Shown here: positions 1 through 12,655 of the stretch, one piece after another
Layout: each line of letters starts with the position of its first letter
Numbering within the stretch: the first letter of the stretch is position 1
Source: Hygrophila difformis
Lineage: Eukaryota; Streptophyta; Magnoliopsida; Lamiales; Acanthaceae
Length of the DNA stretch: 64,000 nt
Assembly (NCBI GenBank): GCA_030278955.1
Contig: JAOANR010000006.1
Coordinates: 27,659,763-27,723,762, forward strand
Reading direction: 5' to 3'
Notes under the pieces: generated by a model
Seen by the model: the letters and a program-made list of their open reading frames with translations, nothing else
The model's database searches: none
Told to the model about the DNA's origin: nothing
Translations under genes and position numbers: made by a program

Positions 1-1589
1 CTTGTCACACCCAAAGTCCAAATCTAATCCCGAACTAATCCATAACTCTTAAACCTTACAACCGGCGGCCAACCTCTAATTCTTCCGAATGATCTCTATG
101 AAAGCATTTTAAAGAAAGTGATAAAGAAAGCAGTAAAGAAAGCATTTAAAACCTATCACTCGGAAGACTTAAAAGATCATCACATTCCGTTAGTATAAAA
201 GAGCCCCTGGTCTTGGTGACCAGATGCAGATTTAGAACTTCCCAAATGTCAGTAAGCCATAGGGCTTATAATATCTGGTTAGTTATGAGATACAAACGTG
301 AGTGGAAGAGACCTATGAAGATCTTTTCCGAATGTACTCACTCAAGACTCAATTTTAGGCTTTGGCGGGAGAAGATAGTAGTTGAAAGAATACTCAACCC
401 TACCGTAGAAATTAACCAAAGCCTATATGTTATTCCTCTAATATTATTTATCACATCTTATCCGAATCCAAGTGGACACTGATTCGATGCAATACCTAAT
501 AGTAGATTTCCAACACACAGCATTTTGAGAAACCAATAGATATTTGAAAATCATTCCCTAAACAGGTACTAAACTCTCAATTTAAAACACAGATCCTTTC
601 AGTCTAGGTGAGACCTAATCGCTGACTCTGCTTCTATGCTCTCAAAATCAACCCCCAGTAGAATATGAGTTAGTCATAACTGTCGAATTTATTCCTTACT
701 CAGATCCGGATTTTATAAAGTGATTTTTGTGGAAGTTTATTATGCAGCATCTGATTTAAATTAAGACTTCTATGTCCAAGGAGAAGGATCTCCAAAATAT
801 TGTAGACCACAATATCTACATAATAATATCATGCATACATGTATATGAGAAGTAAAATAAAATACCCCAAAATATATGGTGGGGTTAGACTGAATTTGAT
901 ACACAAAGATGGATTAGCCTGAGGTAAGAAGAATGTGGCTAAAAAGAGTGCTAGAAACAATTGGGGTTATCCGGACTGCAAACATCTGCCATCCGGTTCC
1001 CAATTGTTCCAGATGGAATGATTTTTAGACAGTAGAATGACTTAAGTGACAGTTGCCGCCGTCATCTTAGACTTCAATATCTGTGAATTTGGATGAAAAC
1101 CCACATGTTCTATTACTGTAATAATTATTAGATGACATTGGCATATATCATCTATCATTACTACAACTCTAGATTCATGTTTGAAATTAAGATAAAGAAA
1201 AGAAAACTGTATCCGGATAGGAGTCAGCTGAGCAGCTATTATAATCCCGGATGGACGAACCACCAAGGCTTCCACCGACCACTATCCGAACAATGCAAAA
1301 TAACAACTAGTAATTAATACTCAGAATACGAGCTAGTTATCCGTATGGGAATACCCGCCAACATTAGTTTGATATATTTCTTACTAGTTGTTCATACACA
1401 CAATGAAGGGAAAAATAAATAAAATAAGAAAATGTTTTTGGTATTGTGTGAGTGTTAATCACACAATAAATAGACACTAATGAGTTGAGATGTGTAATGG
1501 ATAAAATTAGATATAGTGGGCCTAGGCCCAATACACCCATGCAACTTACACAACTCAAGTAGTAAAATATTTTTGGAGTTTTGAAAGTA

Positions 1590-2190
1590 GAAGGAAGAAA
1601 GCAATTCGGTCTATTGGGCAAAATGCAAATTAGGCCGAATTGAGGATGCATGAGGTATGAAGTAACACCGTACCCAATTAATCCTTGTAAAGGCATGAAG
1701 CATCCTCTAATTCGAATTATCAGAGCAATTCGGTCTAAACCGAATTGGATAATTCGAATTGATGAAGTCATTGCTTTACTCAAATTTGGCTAAGGCATTT
1801 ACCCCAAAATGAGGGTAATTCGAATTGCCAATTGAATTCGGTCTAGACCGAATTAGACAATTCGAATTGGTAAGACAAAGAAAATAAACTAAGGCATGAG
1901 GGGATGGTATGCATACAATATGGTGTACAAGATCAATTCGATCTAGGTAATTCGGTCTAAACCGAATTCGCACAGACCGAATTGCTTGTACACCATATGA
2001 GAACAATTTTTGCTATGCAATTCGGTCTACATGGGCAATTCGGTATAGACTGAATTACCTAGATCGAATTGCATATAAATTTTTAGATAAGGCATTCAAC
2101 AAATATTTTTGTCATGCAATTCCATTCTCATGGGCAACTCGGTTTAGACCGAATTGTCTCAAATCGAATTGCATGTCTTTTCTCTCATAA
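1590..2190. repeat. Inverted-word array, A0 LTR, downstream of TATA
   Basis: Units of about 50-60 bases are built from the word ATTCGGTCTA and its complement TAGACCGAAT, often fused into a perfect palindrome (attcggtctagaccgaat near 1844) and flanked by shorter copies of CAATTCG/CGAATTG. At least five units occur, near 1601, 1728, 1840, 1950 and 2030-2170. In the LTR's own (minus) orientation this array lies downstream of the TATA box, so it should be transcribed. Confidence 0.85.
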
Positions 2191-3064
2191 AAGATATTTT
2201 GAACTCATAAGTGTAGGTTCGGTTTACATTGTGTGGTACATGATGGATAAGATTTACCATATCCTTCATTTCACATCAATGTCACTTCACAGCCACACTA
2301 ATAAGTGTTTTAAGGAAAATAGGTATAGTAGGTTACGTGGCTAGCAGGTATTGGCATGAAACAAACCTTAATTCTACAAACAGGTGATCAAAGATCAAAG
2401 ACTTAAACCTCTAATAAATAATAAGAACACATGCATAAAAATAAGAACACCTACATTATCTAAGGCAACAATAAGCTAACATAAAGAGGGTAAAACAACA
2501 ACCACATAAACATAGGAATAAATTCTAACAAGCCTAAAATCATCTAAAACCTAAGAACACTCATTTGAATCACTAAGGTGTAAGAACAAGCCAAAAACCC
2601 ACTAAACATGCATTTATTGAGAATGTAAGTCAACTAGGACATAATAAATGTAACCTAGTTGAAACAAACAAACATTCTAACATTTATTGCTAAGGAAAGC
2701 ATTAAATAAGTGCCAAACACTTGAAATAAAAACCCATCTCTGGATTCTTTCTTGTATTGACACTTGAAAACAACAAATAACCCTAAAACCATCATTAGCT
2801 TGAAGGTAGGGTTCATTATAACTACAAAGCATTTAAAGTTTATGGCAATGGCTACACTAAGGGTAGTGACCAGCTTCTATGGAGAATAAACTAAACTCAA
2901 AGCAATAAAACTATACTACAAACTTGAAAATAAACTAACTAAACTAAACTACCTACCTAACCCTTAAGGGGTGGAGAACCTTCTATTCCTTCTTTTTGTC
3001 TCCCAGCAAACTGTCCAAGTGTATGTTCTGTCTCGGATTTTTTTCTTGTGTTGAGGAAGGTCAG

Positions 3065-3072
3065 CTTTTATA
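3065..3072 (-). promoter_or_regulatory. Candidate TATA box of A0 LTR
   Basis: The minus strand reads TATAAAAG about 820 bases into the LTR. It lies between the two inverted-word arrays, beside a CCCTAGGCCCAT-type motif that the A1 LTR also has next to its TATA box. The equivalent position in A1 supports the call; no transcript evidence is available. Confidence 0.45.
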
Positions 3073-3149
3073 CTTCTTCTCGGAACCCTAGGCCCATCAG
3101 GGCCCATCCACAGTGCCATGCATTTCTCACGTGCTCAAAGCTGCAATTT

Positions 3150-3560
3150 CGAATGTGGTTCGGTCTCCTCAAGTAGTTCGGTTTAGACCGAATTGGTGAC
3201 ATGAGGTCTTTCTCTTTGATCTTGAGCATGAAATGTGGTGATTCGGTCTATAGGTAGACCGAATTGGCCTTGTCGAATTGATGATAGCTCCTGCTTGGCT
3301 TCTTTGTTTTGAGGCAATTCGATCTATGCACTCAATTCGGTGTAGACCGAATTGCATAGATCGAACTCCTTCTTTCCCTTTCTGCTCAGGGTCTTCTTCT
3401 TTCCAAGGTGCAATTCGGTCTAGGGGTCAATTCGGTTTAGACCGAATTGCCACAGACCGAATTGGTTGCTCTGCTTCTCTTCTTCAACACTTCTCTTCAG
3501 TAGTTCGGTCTAATGAGCAATTCTATTTAGGCCGAATTGCGTATAGACCGAATTGATCTT
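3150..3560. repeat. Inverted-word array, A0 LTR, U3 side
   Basis: Four to five nested palindromic units use the same TTCGGTCTA/TAGACCGAA word as the 1590-2190 array, for example near 3170, 3240, 3313-3362, 3410-3460 and 3500-3555. A typical unit is a nested palindrome: an outer CAATTCGATCTA, an inner ATTCGGT-TAGACCGAAT, then the outer word reversed. It lies between the LTR start (3890) and the TATA box (3072), which is the enhancer position. Confidence 0.85.
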
Positions 3561-3890
3561 CAACACTTAACCAAAATTTCAGTTTGTGGGATTTTCATTC
3601 TTTTTCCCATCTTTTTGAATTTTTTGTGGGCTATTTTATTCTTTTGCCCATCTTTTCTTTCCTTTTTCTTTTCTCTTTCCTTTTTTCATATTTTTGGATT
3701 TTTCTAACACAAATGCAATTAAGATTGCATATTTTTGTGTCTTTCATTACCAGCTCATTATTCTTACAAACTTGCATCAATCTGTCGAATTCAACTGCTT
3801 TCTCATTAAAATAATATGGGAATACGATCAAAATGTCCGTCTCAGACACGGAAATGTATTGGAAATAATGGACAATTTTGGCCATTATCA

Positions 3891-5132
3891 TTGCCCTAAA
3901 ACTGCACCCACTGCAAGACCACTTGCATCACACATCACCTCGAATGGCAGTGACCAATCGGGTGGCTGCACAATTGGAGCAGAAGCTAACATCGTCTTGA
4001 GCGTGTCAAAGGCTTGGACACACGCCTCATTTATTACAAAAGAATTTTCTTTACAAAGTAGGTTAGTGAGCGGCTTGGCAATTTTAGAGAAATCCTTAAT
4101 GAACCTCCGGTAAAAACCGGCATGCCCTAAGAAGCTCCTAACCGATTTTATAGAGTTAGGGAGAGGGAGATTGGAAATGACAGATACCTTGGCTGGATCA
4201 ACCTCAATGCCTTCTTTTGAGATGCGATGACCTAACACTATTCCCTCGGTAACCATGAAATGGCATTTCTCCCAATTGAGTACTATGTTAGTCTCTTCGC
4301 ATCTCTTTAAAATCTTAGCAAGATTGTTCAAATAATCCTCAAAATTATCTCCATACACATAGAAGTCATCCATGAAAACTTCAATGCATTTTTCAATAAA
4401 TTCAGAAAATATTGACATCATGCAACGTTGAAAAGTGGCAGGGGCATTGCATAAACCGAATGGCATCCGTCTATAGGCAAAAGTGCCGTACGGGCATGTA
4501 AAAGTGGTTTTTTCGTGATCCTCACTGGCGATCACTATTTGATTGTATCCTGAATAACCATAAAAAAAAAAACAATAAAACTCCCTTCCCGCCAACTGTT
4601 CCAACATTTGATCGATAAAAGGTAAAGGGAAATGGTCCTTGCGAGTGGCCTCGTTCAACTTCCGGTAGTCTATGCAGACTCTCCATCCGGTGACCGTCTG
4701 TGTGGCAATTTCCTCCCCTTGTTCATTTTTGGTGATGCACATCCCACCCCGCTTTGGAACAACCTACACAGGACTGACCCATTTGCTGTCAGAAATCGGG
4801 TATATAATACCGGCATCTAACAGCTTGATCACTTCCTTTCTTACCACTTCTTGCATGGGTGGGTTCAATCTTCGTTGGGGCTGGCGTGAAGGCTTGAAAC
4901 TCTCGTCCATTAAAATCATGTGCATACAAACAGAAGGGCTTATTCCTTTGATATCAGAAATGGTCCAACCGATTGTGCGCACATGTTTTTTAAGCACTCC
5001 CACCAGAGCATTTTCTTGATCTTGTGTCAGCTTAGCTGACACAATTACCGTTAACATTTTATGTTCTGTGAGAAACGCATACTCAAGGTGGTCCGGTAAG
5101 ACTTTTAGTTCAAGCTCTGGTGGGCATTCCAC
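3891..5132 (-). pseudogene. A1 pol fragment: reverse transcriptase
   Basis: Two minus-strand blocks in one frame (5132-4764 and 4742-3888) encode the linker and palm of a Ty3/gypsy reverse transcriptase. Recognisable parts are the conserved RRLNPPMQEVVRKEVIKLLDAGIIYPISD segment, the VCIDYRKLN motif, the [19 protein letters not shown] block and the catalytic VFMDDF box. The coding sequence stops at 3888-3890, where the first codon of the A0 insertion supplies a stop. It is about 70-75% identical by eye to the A2 copy at 60240-61480. RNase H and integrase are absent from the window. Another lesion separates the two blocks near 4750. This is retrotransposon replication machinery, not a host gene. 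Confidence 0.85.
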
Positions 5133-5189
5133 CGAAGGAAGTAATTTTCGAGAATTAGATGGGGGAAATTCAGATTTACCTTTCGGATC

Positions 5190-5907
5190 CTACATCAGTA
5201 CAGGATCCGCCTCCTCTTGGTTGGCGTCTTCATGGAAATCGGCGCCGTCAAACTCCTCCAAATCCCCTGTTTCGGGATCGGCGAAATGGACGGCGCTGCA
5301 TCCTTCGTGCTCCACGCCAACAGGCTTCAGTACCTGCTTTGAAAGGTCATCATCCATCATCCTTACAATCCCAGTTTCAGAGTCTAGCTCTCTCTCTCTC
5401 CTATCTATTACATCATCAAACGAAAAACAAGAACTGTCATTTGGGAACTTCTGCAATTTCGCCATGTCGAAGACAACTTCCTCCCCATCTACTCGGATGG
5501 TCACTTTTCCAGATTTAGCGTCAATGAGTGCTCCGCCGGTGGCCAAGAACGGCCTTCCTAAGATGAGGGGCATGTCAGAATCCTCCTCAATGTCCAGAAT
5601 AATGAAATCTACCGGGAATGGGGGTGCTGCCTGCTCTAATTATGACATCTTTCAGGATCCTGATTGGCTGTGTGATCAATCTGTCTGCAAGCTGCAGCCT
5701 CATTTTTATTGGCTCCACAGTTCCAAGCTTGAGACGTCTTGCCATGGCCAACGGCATGACATTGATACTTGATCCGAGGTCACAAAGCCCTTTTCCAGCA
5801 CTGACTTGGCCAATCCGGATCGGTAGGGTGTAGCAGCCAGGGTCTTCCTTCTTCTCTGGCAGTTTCCTCTGAATGATTGCACTGCAGGTACTGTTGAGTA
5901 CCACCAA
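5190..5907 (-). pseudogene. A1 aspartic protease region, frameshifted
   Basis: The minus-strand pieces 5907-5587 and 5573-5190 lie in different frames, so a frameshift separates them near 5580. The first carries the Athila-type protease signature CDLGSSINVMPLAMARRL, in which the usual D-T/S-G active site is DLG. The second continues with the MPLILGRPFLATGGALIDA flap and C-terminal block and an acidic linker. The same arrangement occurs in A2 at 59540-59840. The region would normally be part of one gag-pol polyprotein, and an overlapping frame carries the upstream part (6392-5706). Confidence 0.75.
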
Positions 5908-5919
5908 TTCTTCTTGCTC

Positions 5920-8147
5920 AACTTTCTTTTTCCTGAAATCATTTCTTTTAAGAACTTAGCATAGGTTGGCATTTCAGAGATCATTTCAATCAAAGGTATG
6001 GTTATCTCAACTTCTTGCAATCTTTTCAAAAACTTCTCAAACTTCAGATCTTGTTGTTTATTTTTCAGCCTTGCTGGGTACGGAACCCTCGGAATGAACT
6101 TTTTATTATCAAAAGTTTTTTGTGGTGAAAGGTCAGAAATTGTACCTTCACCTTTACCATTTCCAGCCTTGTCTGTTGCAGCTTCAGTCTGCAAGTCGGA
6201 TGTCTCTTTTTCCGCACTCATTTCATTCTCCTCAATGTCATCTCCCAGTTCCTGTTCTTTTCCCAGTTTCTCCTTGCTTTTTGGTCCCTCCAGAACTTTA
6301 CCAGATTTCAGTGTGATGGCTTTACACTGAGGGTTTTTCTCAGCAGTGCTGGGCAATGCTCCTTGGTCCCGTTTTTGCATCTCCTTGGCCATTTGTGTGA
6401 CATGAGTTTTGAATGGAGGCCTGCAACTGATTATTGATTTCCTTCTGATTGGTAATGAAATCAGTCATTAGGGTCTCCAATCTGGAAGGTGGTTTTTGCT
6501 GGTTTTGGTTCCAGTTCTGGTTCTGGTTTTGGTTGGGATTGGGATTGAATTGCTGCTGGCCCTGAAAATTTTGTTGGTTTTGGAAATTCTGGTTCTGATG
6601 AGGTCTCTGCAATATTTGGGGCTGGAAATTGGGATTCTGGAAATTTTGAGGCCTGGGTTGGAACTGTTGGTTTTGCTGGAAATTTTGTGGCTGATTGAAC
6701 TGGGTGGGCTGGGTTAACATGTGCGCATTCAGAGCGTTGTTGTTTGAGTAGGACAGGTTAGATGACGGTTAGGAAACCCTCCAGCGTAGTTGCAGTTCTC
6801 AGTTGTGACTTGTTGGCAGGTATCAGTGTTATGTGGTCCCTGACAAAGGCCACAAGTTACGTCTCAGGACTGTACTTGTGTGGAACTGTGTGCTTCTTGA
6901 TTCAATGCTAACACTGCAACCTGGCCCTTCAGCTTTTCGAGTTCTATTTTCCCTGGAGTACCTATAACACACAGACCATGGGGAGGGGTTTCTGCATTAT
7001 TATCATTCAATATTGTTCTGTTCACAGACATTGTTTCAATCTTAGCCCACGCTTGATCCATGGGCATATGCAGTAAATGTTGTCCCCCTACAGCGTCAAG
7101 CATGTGTTTCCATGCTGGCGTCAGCCCACTGTAAAACTTTCTCAGCTACTCCCACGGTTGGAATCCATGCTGTGGGCATTTCCTCAGCAAGTTCATGAAT
7201 CTCTCCTTTTCATCGTACAGTGATTCCTCTGGTTTCATTTTGAATTCAGCAATTTTTTATCTTCCCTCATCAACTTTCCACTCCGGAAAATACTTTACCA
7301 AGAAATTTCGCACTATGTGCTCCCACGTACTTCTTTGATTGACTGGCAACGACTTGTACCATGTCTTTGCTCCGCTTGCAAGTGAAAACGGAAACATCAT
7401 TCGGATCGTGTTTGGAGCAAATCCTTGATTTTTTATGGTGTTGCATAGCTTCAAGAACGTTGCCAAGTGGTCATGCGGATCTTCGTGATTGGCTCCAGCA
7501 AATTGACTATTCTGCACTAGGTTAATCAATGCTGGCTTAAGTTCGAAATTCCTTGCAACAATAGGTGCCCTTCCTGGAATGTTTAGGTAGGGTTCTATGA
7601 TTGGTTGCATGTAATCCGCTGCGGCAGGTTGTTGATTGTTGTCCATTCCTCCTTGATACTGAGGCTGCTGGTTGTAATTCTGATAGTAATTGCGGGGATC
7701 ATTGGGATCATTTGGATTGGGAGGAAACTGGTTTTGGTTAAACTGGCGATTGTGATACTGAGGGTTCTGAAAATTTGGGTTATTGGGGATGTTTTGGTTA
7801 TGAAGGTGTTGGTTATTTTGGTTGTTGGGAGGAATCTCGAAGGGTTGCTGGCCGAGGTTTTGTGCGTTTTCACCTCCTTGAATGACCTGAGGAGGGGGAT
7901 CGTCCAAATTCTTGTCATTCACATCTTCGGGATCCTCTTGGATATGCTGGAGTGGTGGGTTTGGTGGTATGATGGGTGGGATGTCAGGGTTTGCCATATC
8001 TGAAATATCACTACTAGTGCTTGGAGAGAAAAGTTCCTGCCTTTCCCGTTCCTTTCTCTGTCTAGCTAGAGCCCTTAGACGTCGAGCTGTTTTCTCGATT
8101 TCTGCATTGAACGGGATCTCGGCTGGTGTCTCCTTTCTCTTTTGCAT
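5920..8147 (-). pseudogene. A1 gag, interrupted
   Basis: The gag start is a minus-strand ATG at 8147, 140 bases after the primer binding site. The N-terminus has a basic helix (residues about 13-40) followed by a Pro/Asn/Gln-rich stretch, then the Ty3-type capsid block around 7260-7560 (MMFPFSLASGAKTWYKSLP). A stop ends the first frame at 7257; capsid homology continues at 7103-6864 (MLDAVGGQHLLHMPMDQAW). An Asn/Gln-rich region and a Lys/Glu-rich linker follow in shifted frames (6720-6340 and 6392-5920). The A2 gag (57335-59369) has the same domain order. At least two frame changes and one stop break the reading frame. Confidence 0.8.
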
Positions 8148-8286
8148 AGAACAATGGCTTCAGCGATGACAGTACCTGTATAATCCCCAGGTTAGAATTG
8201 ATTCGGTGATAAGTATATATGTATAAGTATAAGCTAATCTATGAGCAATCAGGAATGTAATTCTCTAATAAAACGGCGTTGCATCC

Positions 8287-8304
8287 TCCCCGGCAACGGC
8301 GCCA
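8287..8304 (-). other. A1 primer binding site, tRNA-Asp type
   Basis: The minus strand reads TGGCGCCGTTGCCGGGGA, complementary to the 3' end of plant tRNA-Asp, the primer typical of Athila-group elements. It directly follows the LTR end (GTTTCA) at 8305. A2 has the same site at 57223-57240. Confidence 0.9.
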
Positions 8305-10929
8305 TGAAACTTTTGATAATTTCCCACTATATGAGTATTTTCTGAAAAGAATATAATCCCGGTTTAATTTAATGAAACCAATTGTGAGGATGGAGTTGGG
8401 ATTAGGGATATAATTATAGGTTGTCACGTTTTTATATACTCATGTAGGAAACTGTGGCCCGAAAGCGCACGGTGTCAAAAATTGCAGTAATTTATAGTAA
8501 GGCCGGATCGTTCACTGGAGGATGTGCGATAGAAACAGGTCCTACACCGTTTTACTAGATTTTCCAGTCGTATTGCTCTAATCAGTTTGGAGTTGGACTA
8601 ACAACTACATGACTGAATCTAATCTAAACTATGAAAGCAGTTAAATTAATCTACAAGGCGTAGTGAAATTGAATCTAGAAAGCAGATAAATTTATTCTAC
8701 GAAAGCGATAACATTATACTAAGCTATCTATCATTAATCTAAAAAGCAGATTTAAAATGAGACAGAGGGGACATGGAGAAAAGAATGAAAATTGGACAAG
8801 ATTCAGATGAAGCACACTTAAACTTCTATTTTGTTACACAAATCTTTGTTTGGGATAATCTTTCAGTTAGCTAACTCTCATGTTTTCTATACTGTGTTCC
8901 CTTTAACAGACAGCTACTTACAGTAAGAATTTACATGCTCTTAAGGAAACAAATTCTAAGATTCCACAAATTCATAACTCCCCTCGCAATGCCTTGCAAG
9001 AATGTGTTAGTGATCTGTGGTGGACAAGCAACACCTGACAAATCATTAGTTGAAAAGTCTAGTACTGCTATCATTCCCCCATGTCACACCCAAAGATTTA
9101 AATCAAGCCCTGAACTATTCCATAACTCCCATTCCTAGTAACAGTTAGAGGTTCTCTCAATACACCCGAGTGACCTCTATAAAGCATTTAAAAGAAAGCG
9201 GTAAAGAAAGCATTTAAAATCCTATCACTCGGAGGTTTTAAAAGCTTCGTACTGGTCGTGAATGAGAGCCCCCAATCTTAATGACCGGACGCAGATCAAG
9301 AATTCCCGGACATCAGTAAACCGCTCGCAGTGTTTACCTACTCCCGGGTGGTTATGAGATACAAACTAATGAAACAACTAATAAATTAGTTTGCTCCGGA
9401 TGCACTCACTCAAGACTCAAAAATAGGCTTTAGCAGAAGAGGATAGTAGTTGAAAGAGTACTCAACCCTACCTTAGAAAATGACAGAGGCCCACATGTTA
9501 TTCTTCTAGTATCATCTATCACGCCTTATCTGAATCCAAGTGGATTCTGATTAAGTGCAATATTTAACATAAGATTTCCAACATACAACAATTTTTGAAA
9601 ATAATTGATGCTTGAAAATCATTCCCTAAACAGGTACTAGACTCTCAATTAAAACACAGATCATTTCAGTCTAGGTGAGACCTGATCGCTGACTCTGCTT
9701 CTAATTTCCCAAGATCAACCCCCAGTCGAATATGTATTAGTCATAACTGTGGAATTTATCCCTTACTCAGATCCGGATTTTAGAAATAATTTTTCTTTGG
9801 AAATTTATTATGAAACATCTGGTTTAAATCACGACTTCTATGTCCAAGGGAAGGGTCCCAAAATAATATTGACCACAATATTTACATAATATTATCATGC
9901 GTAAATTTATAGAGAAGTGTAAAATTAAATTAACCCAAAATATAAGGTGGATTTAGACAGAATGTGACACACAAAGATGAAACAGCCTGAGATGAGAGGA
10001 GTTCAAAAGAATATTTTAATTTGGCTAAAAAGATGACAAAAATAATCAGGATAATCCAGATTGCAAACATTGCTATCCAGGTCCTGACTATTCCAGATGG
10101 GATGATTTTAGACAGCAAAAGACCTTAAATGACAGTGATCGCTATCATCAAGGTTCCTACTATCTGTGAAATGAGAGAAAAACCTACATATTTTCTCACT
10201 ATAATACCAGTCAAACAGTGTTGATCGACACCATCTGATAATATTACAGTTTGAAATTCGGGTTTGAAAATAAAATAAGGAAATAAAACTGTATTCAGAC
10301 AGGAACTGACTGAGTGGCTACTTCATTTCCCGGTAAGAGGACCGTTCGCCTGACCTCGTCAATCACTATCCAAACCATGCAAAATAACAAATAGTAATTA
10401 GTACACAGACTACGGGCTACTTCATTTCCCGATAAAGGGACCGTTCGCCAACATTATTCTATGATATTTTTCACTACTCGTTTCATACAACACAGTTAAG
10501 ACAAAATAAAGAAAATATTTTTGTGTCATCTTGTATGAGAGACATTGATTTCTCATGCAAGGGTATGGAAATTGATCCATAATTACTCATTAACCTAAAT
10601 AATCTCTTTCCATAATTAATAAATTACAGTCCAGATTATATGTTTAGGTTAAATGAATTTTGTAAAATAATCTTTTAATGATGAATTGAACAAAGTTTCG
10701 CACACCAAATAATCATTGACCTTGATCATTGCTAATCTTGGTCTTAATTATTGATACAAGGGTTCAATTATTTAAGTGTGAAGAATGGAGAATGAAAATT
10801 TTGGCAGCATAACGCCTTATATTGCATTCAGGATATTGCGTCTTAATCCGTGGGATTAGGACGGGAATAATGCAACATAATGATGGGTTAAAGATAATAT
10901 GATAAAATAAGGGTTTTTTTTTGTTGAAA

Positions 10930-11590
10930 TTGGGTGATGTTTGACGCCAACCAACCTTTTGACGTGATCCTAGGATCGCGTCATAGGGTTGGCGTCAAAC
11001 GGGTTAGAATAGAGGTGATGGTCACTAATGACGCGGAACCTTATACTACGACGCCAAAGGTTGGCGTCAAGTGAGGGTTTAGCGTCATGCAGGACTTAGA
11101 AATTTCTTTGAAAGTGGGGGAGGACATGACGTAGAACACTAAATTATGACGTGATCCTAGGATCACGTCATGGGTTCCGCGTCATGAGGAACATAAATAT
11201 AACATGCAACATTTTGGAGTTCCATGTCATGGATCATGGGAATTACGTCATGACCCGTGGGGCCATGACGGGAAACACAACATGGAACAACAATTTTGGC
11301 CGAAAAGCACTTATGACGCCAAACACACCCTATGACCTCAACATGGTTGACGTCAAAAGGGTGGTTGGCGTCACAGCACCTCCAGCATGCAAAATTTAAG
11401 GCCGGACATGTATGACGCCAAACCTGCCCATGACCTCAACCTGGTTGGCGTCAAAGGGTGGTTGGCGTCAAACATGATCCAGAATGCAGTAATGATATAT
11501 TTGGGCCAGAAATGCTTTGACGTCAAACCTGCCCTATGACCCCAACGTGGTTGGCATCATAGGGCAGTTGGCGTCAAAGACTTTCCAGAA
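10930..11590. repeat. Inverted TGACGCCAA-word array, A1, downstream of TATA
   Basis: About ten copies each of TGACGCCAA and its complement TTGGCGTCA are spread over this stretch, together with relatives TGACGCGGAAC and TGACGTGATCC. They occur in pairs that would fold into hairpins, for example 10942-11003 and 11411-11480. It occupies the same place relative to the TATA box as the 1590-2190 array in A0 but uses a completely different word. Confidence 0.85.
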
Positions 11591-12220
11591 TGTACCCAGA
11601 ATGAAGGAAATGCAGGAGATACAGTTTTTAGGCATTGCTAAGCTTAATGGTCCGATCGTGCTTAAAATGAACAAAATCAACATGCATTTAAACTGGAAAA
11701 TGAACAAATAAAGAACAATCCTAACTAACCCGGCAAGCACAAATCACACCCACAGCCTATACTCATGCCTCCAAACATAAACCCACACAATAATCAATCA
11801 CACATGGGGCAGTTAATCAGAAAAAAAAAAAGAGGAAATATAGACCAAATGGTTGAAATAAAAAGAAAGCGAGTAAAATCCATGGATTAGAATATTCATT
11901 TCATTTTTGTGGGATATTAGAGAAGATTGAATCCCATTTTCTTATAAATGGGTTTGATAACACCATTAATGGGTGTTTCAAACCATAAACAAGGAAAAAC
12001 AAAGGTTCCAAATGGAAATAAATGTAAAACTGGCTAACTAACACTATTCCTAAGCTATCATTAAAAAGGAAACTGGCAAAAATTAAACTTAAGCTATGAA
12101 CAGAAATTAAATAATACAAAAAAATAAAACCTAACTAAGACTACCTAAGAGAATCAGCTCCAAAGCTTGCCTTCAGGAGTAAGTAATGTGTAACTCTCTT
12201 CAACACCTTGGGATCATGCC

Positions 12221-12230
12221 CTATTTATAG
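12221..12230 (-). promoter_or_regulatory. Candidate TATA box of A1 LTR
   Basis: The minus strand reads CTATAAATAG, a good plant TATA box, 744 bases into the LTR. The neighbouring CCCTAGGCCCAT motif is shared with A0. It separates the two word arrays. Confidence 0.55.
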
Positions 12231-12239
12231 GCACAAAAC

Positions 12240-12655
12240 CCTAGGCCCATGGGCCTTGATGACGTGGAACATGCTTCCAGCATGACTTAAAACGTGCTTG
12301 ACGTCGAAGCTCTCATGACGCGGAAGGTTGACGTCAAGGGGTAGTTCGGCGTCATAGGACTCCAGCTCGAAAACACTTGGATGTCTCTAACTTGGCAGCC
12401 TACGATGTGGAACTCGGTTCATGACGCGGAACCTTTGACATCAAAGGTGCAAAGCCTGCTTGACGTCAAAGGTTGGTTTGCGTCAAGCCTTCTGGATTGT
12501 CTTCAATGACTCGGAACTCCACCCATGACGCAATCCATTGGCGTCATGCCTTTGGTTTGACGTCAAAGATTGGTTCCTGTCTTGGTTCATGGCTCATGAC
12601 GCAGATCTCTCCTCTCATGACGCGGAACATTGGCGTCATAAAGGGATTGGCGTCA
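12240..12655. repeat. Inverted TGACG-word array, A1 U3 side
   Basis: Some fifteen copies of TGACGCGGAAC, TTGGCGTCA, TGACGTCAA and close variants lie in both orientations between the LTR start and the TATA box. Three are the perfect palindrome TGACGTCA (near 12328, 12463 and 12560), a known core for plant bZIP/TGA factors. The position corresponds to the 3150-3560 array of A0. Confidence 0.85.

Larger units (their letters stand above)
1..3890 (-). mobile_element. Athila-like LTR (A0), cut by the window start
   Basis: This block is homologous along its length to 9082-12973, the distal part of the A1 LTR: the same start on the minus strand (TGATAATGGCC), the same pyrimidine-rich stretch at 3590-3720, and the same segment around 3-1480. 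The minus-strand LTR start lies at 3890 and abuts the A1 reverse transcriptase coding sequence with no spacer, so A0 was inserted into A1. By homology the LTR should extend roughly 780 bases beyond position 1, so its PBS end and target duplication cannot be seen. Whether it is a solo LTR or belongs to a full element is unknown. It has diverged clearly from the A1 LTR, so the two are not the paired LTRs of one insertion. No protein-coding gene is supported in it. Confidence 0.75.

Noticed and set aside
1590..3560. CRISPR-like spaced palindromic repeats
   Set aside because: Units are nested, irregular in spacing and in both orientations, and the context is a plant LTR. There are no direct repeats with constant spacers.
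5998..8169. Plus-strand frames rich in Leu/Val opposite A1 gag
   Set aside because: They are reverse-complement translations of Gln/Asn-rich gag codons, not genes.
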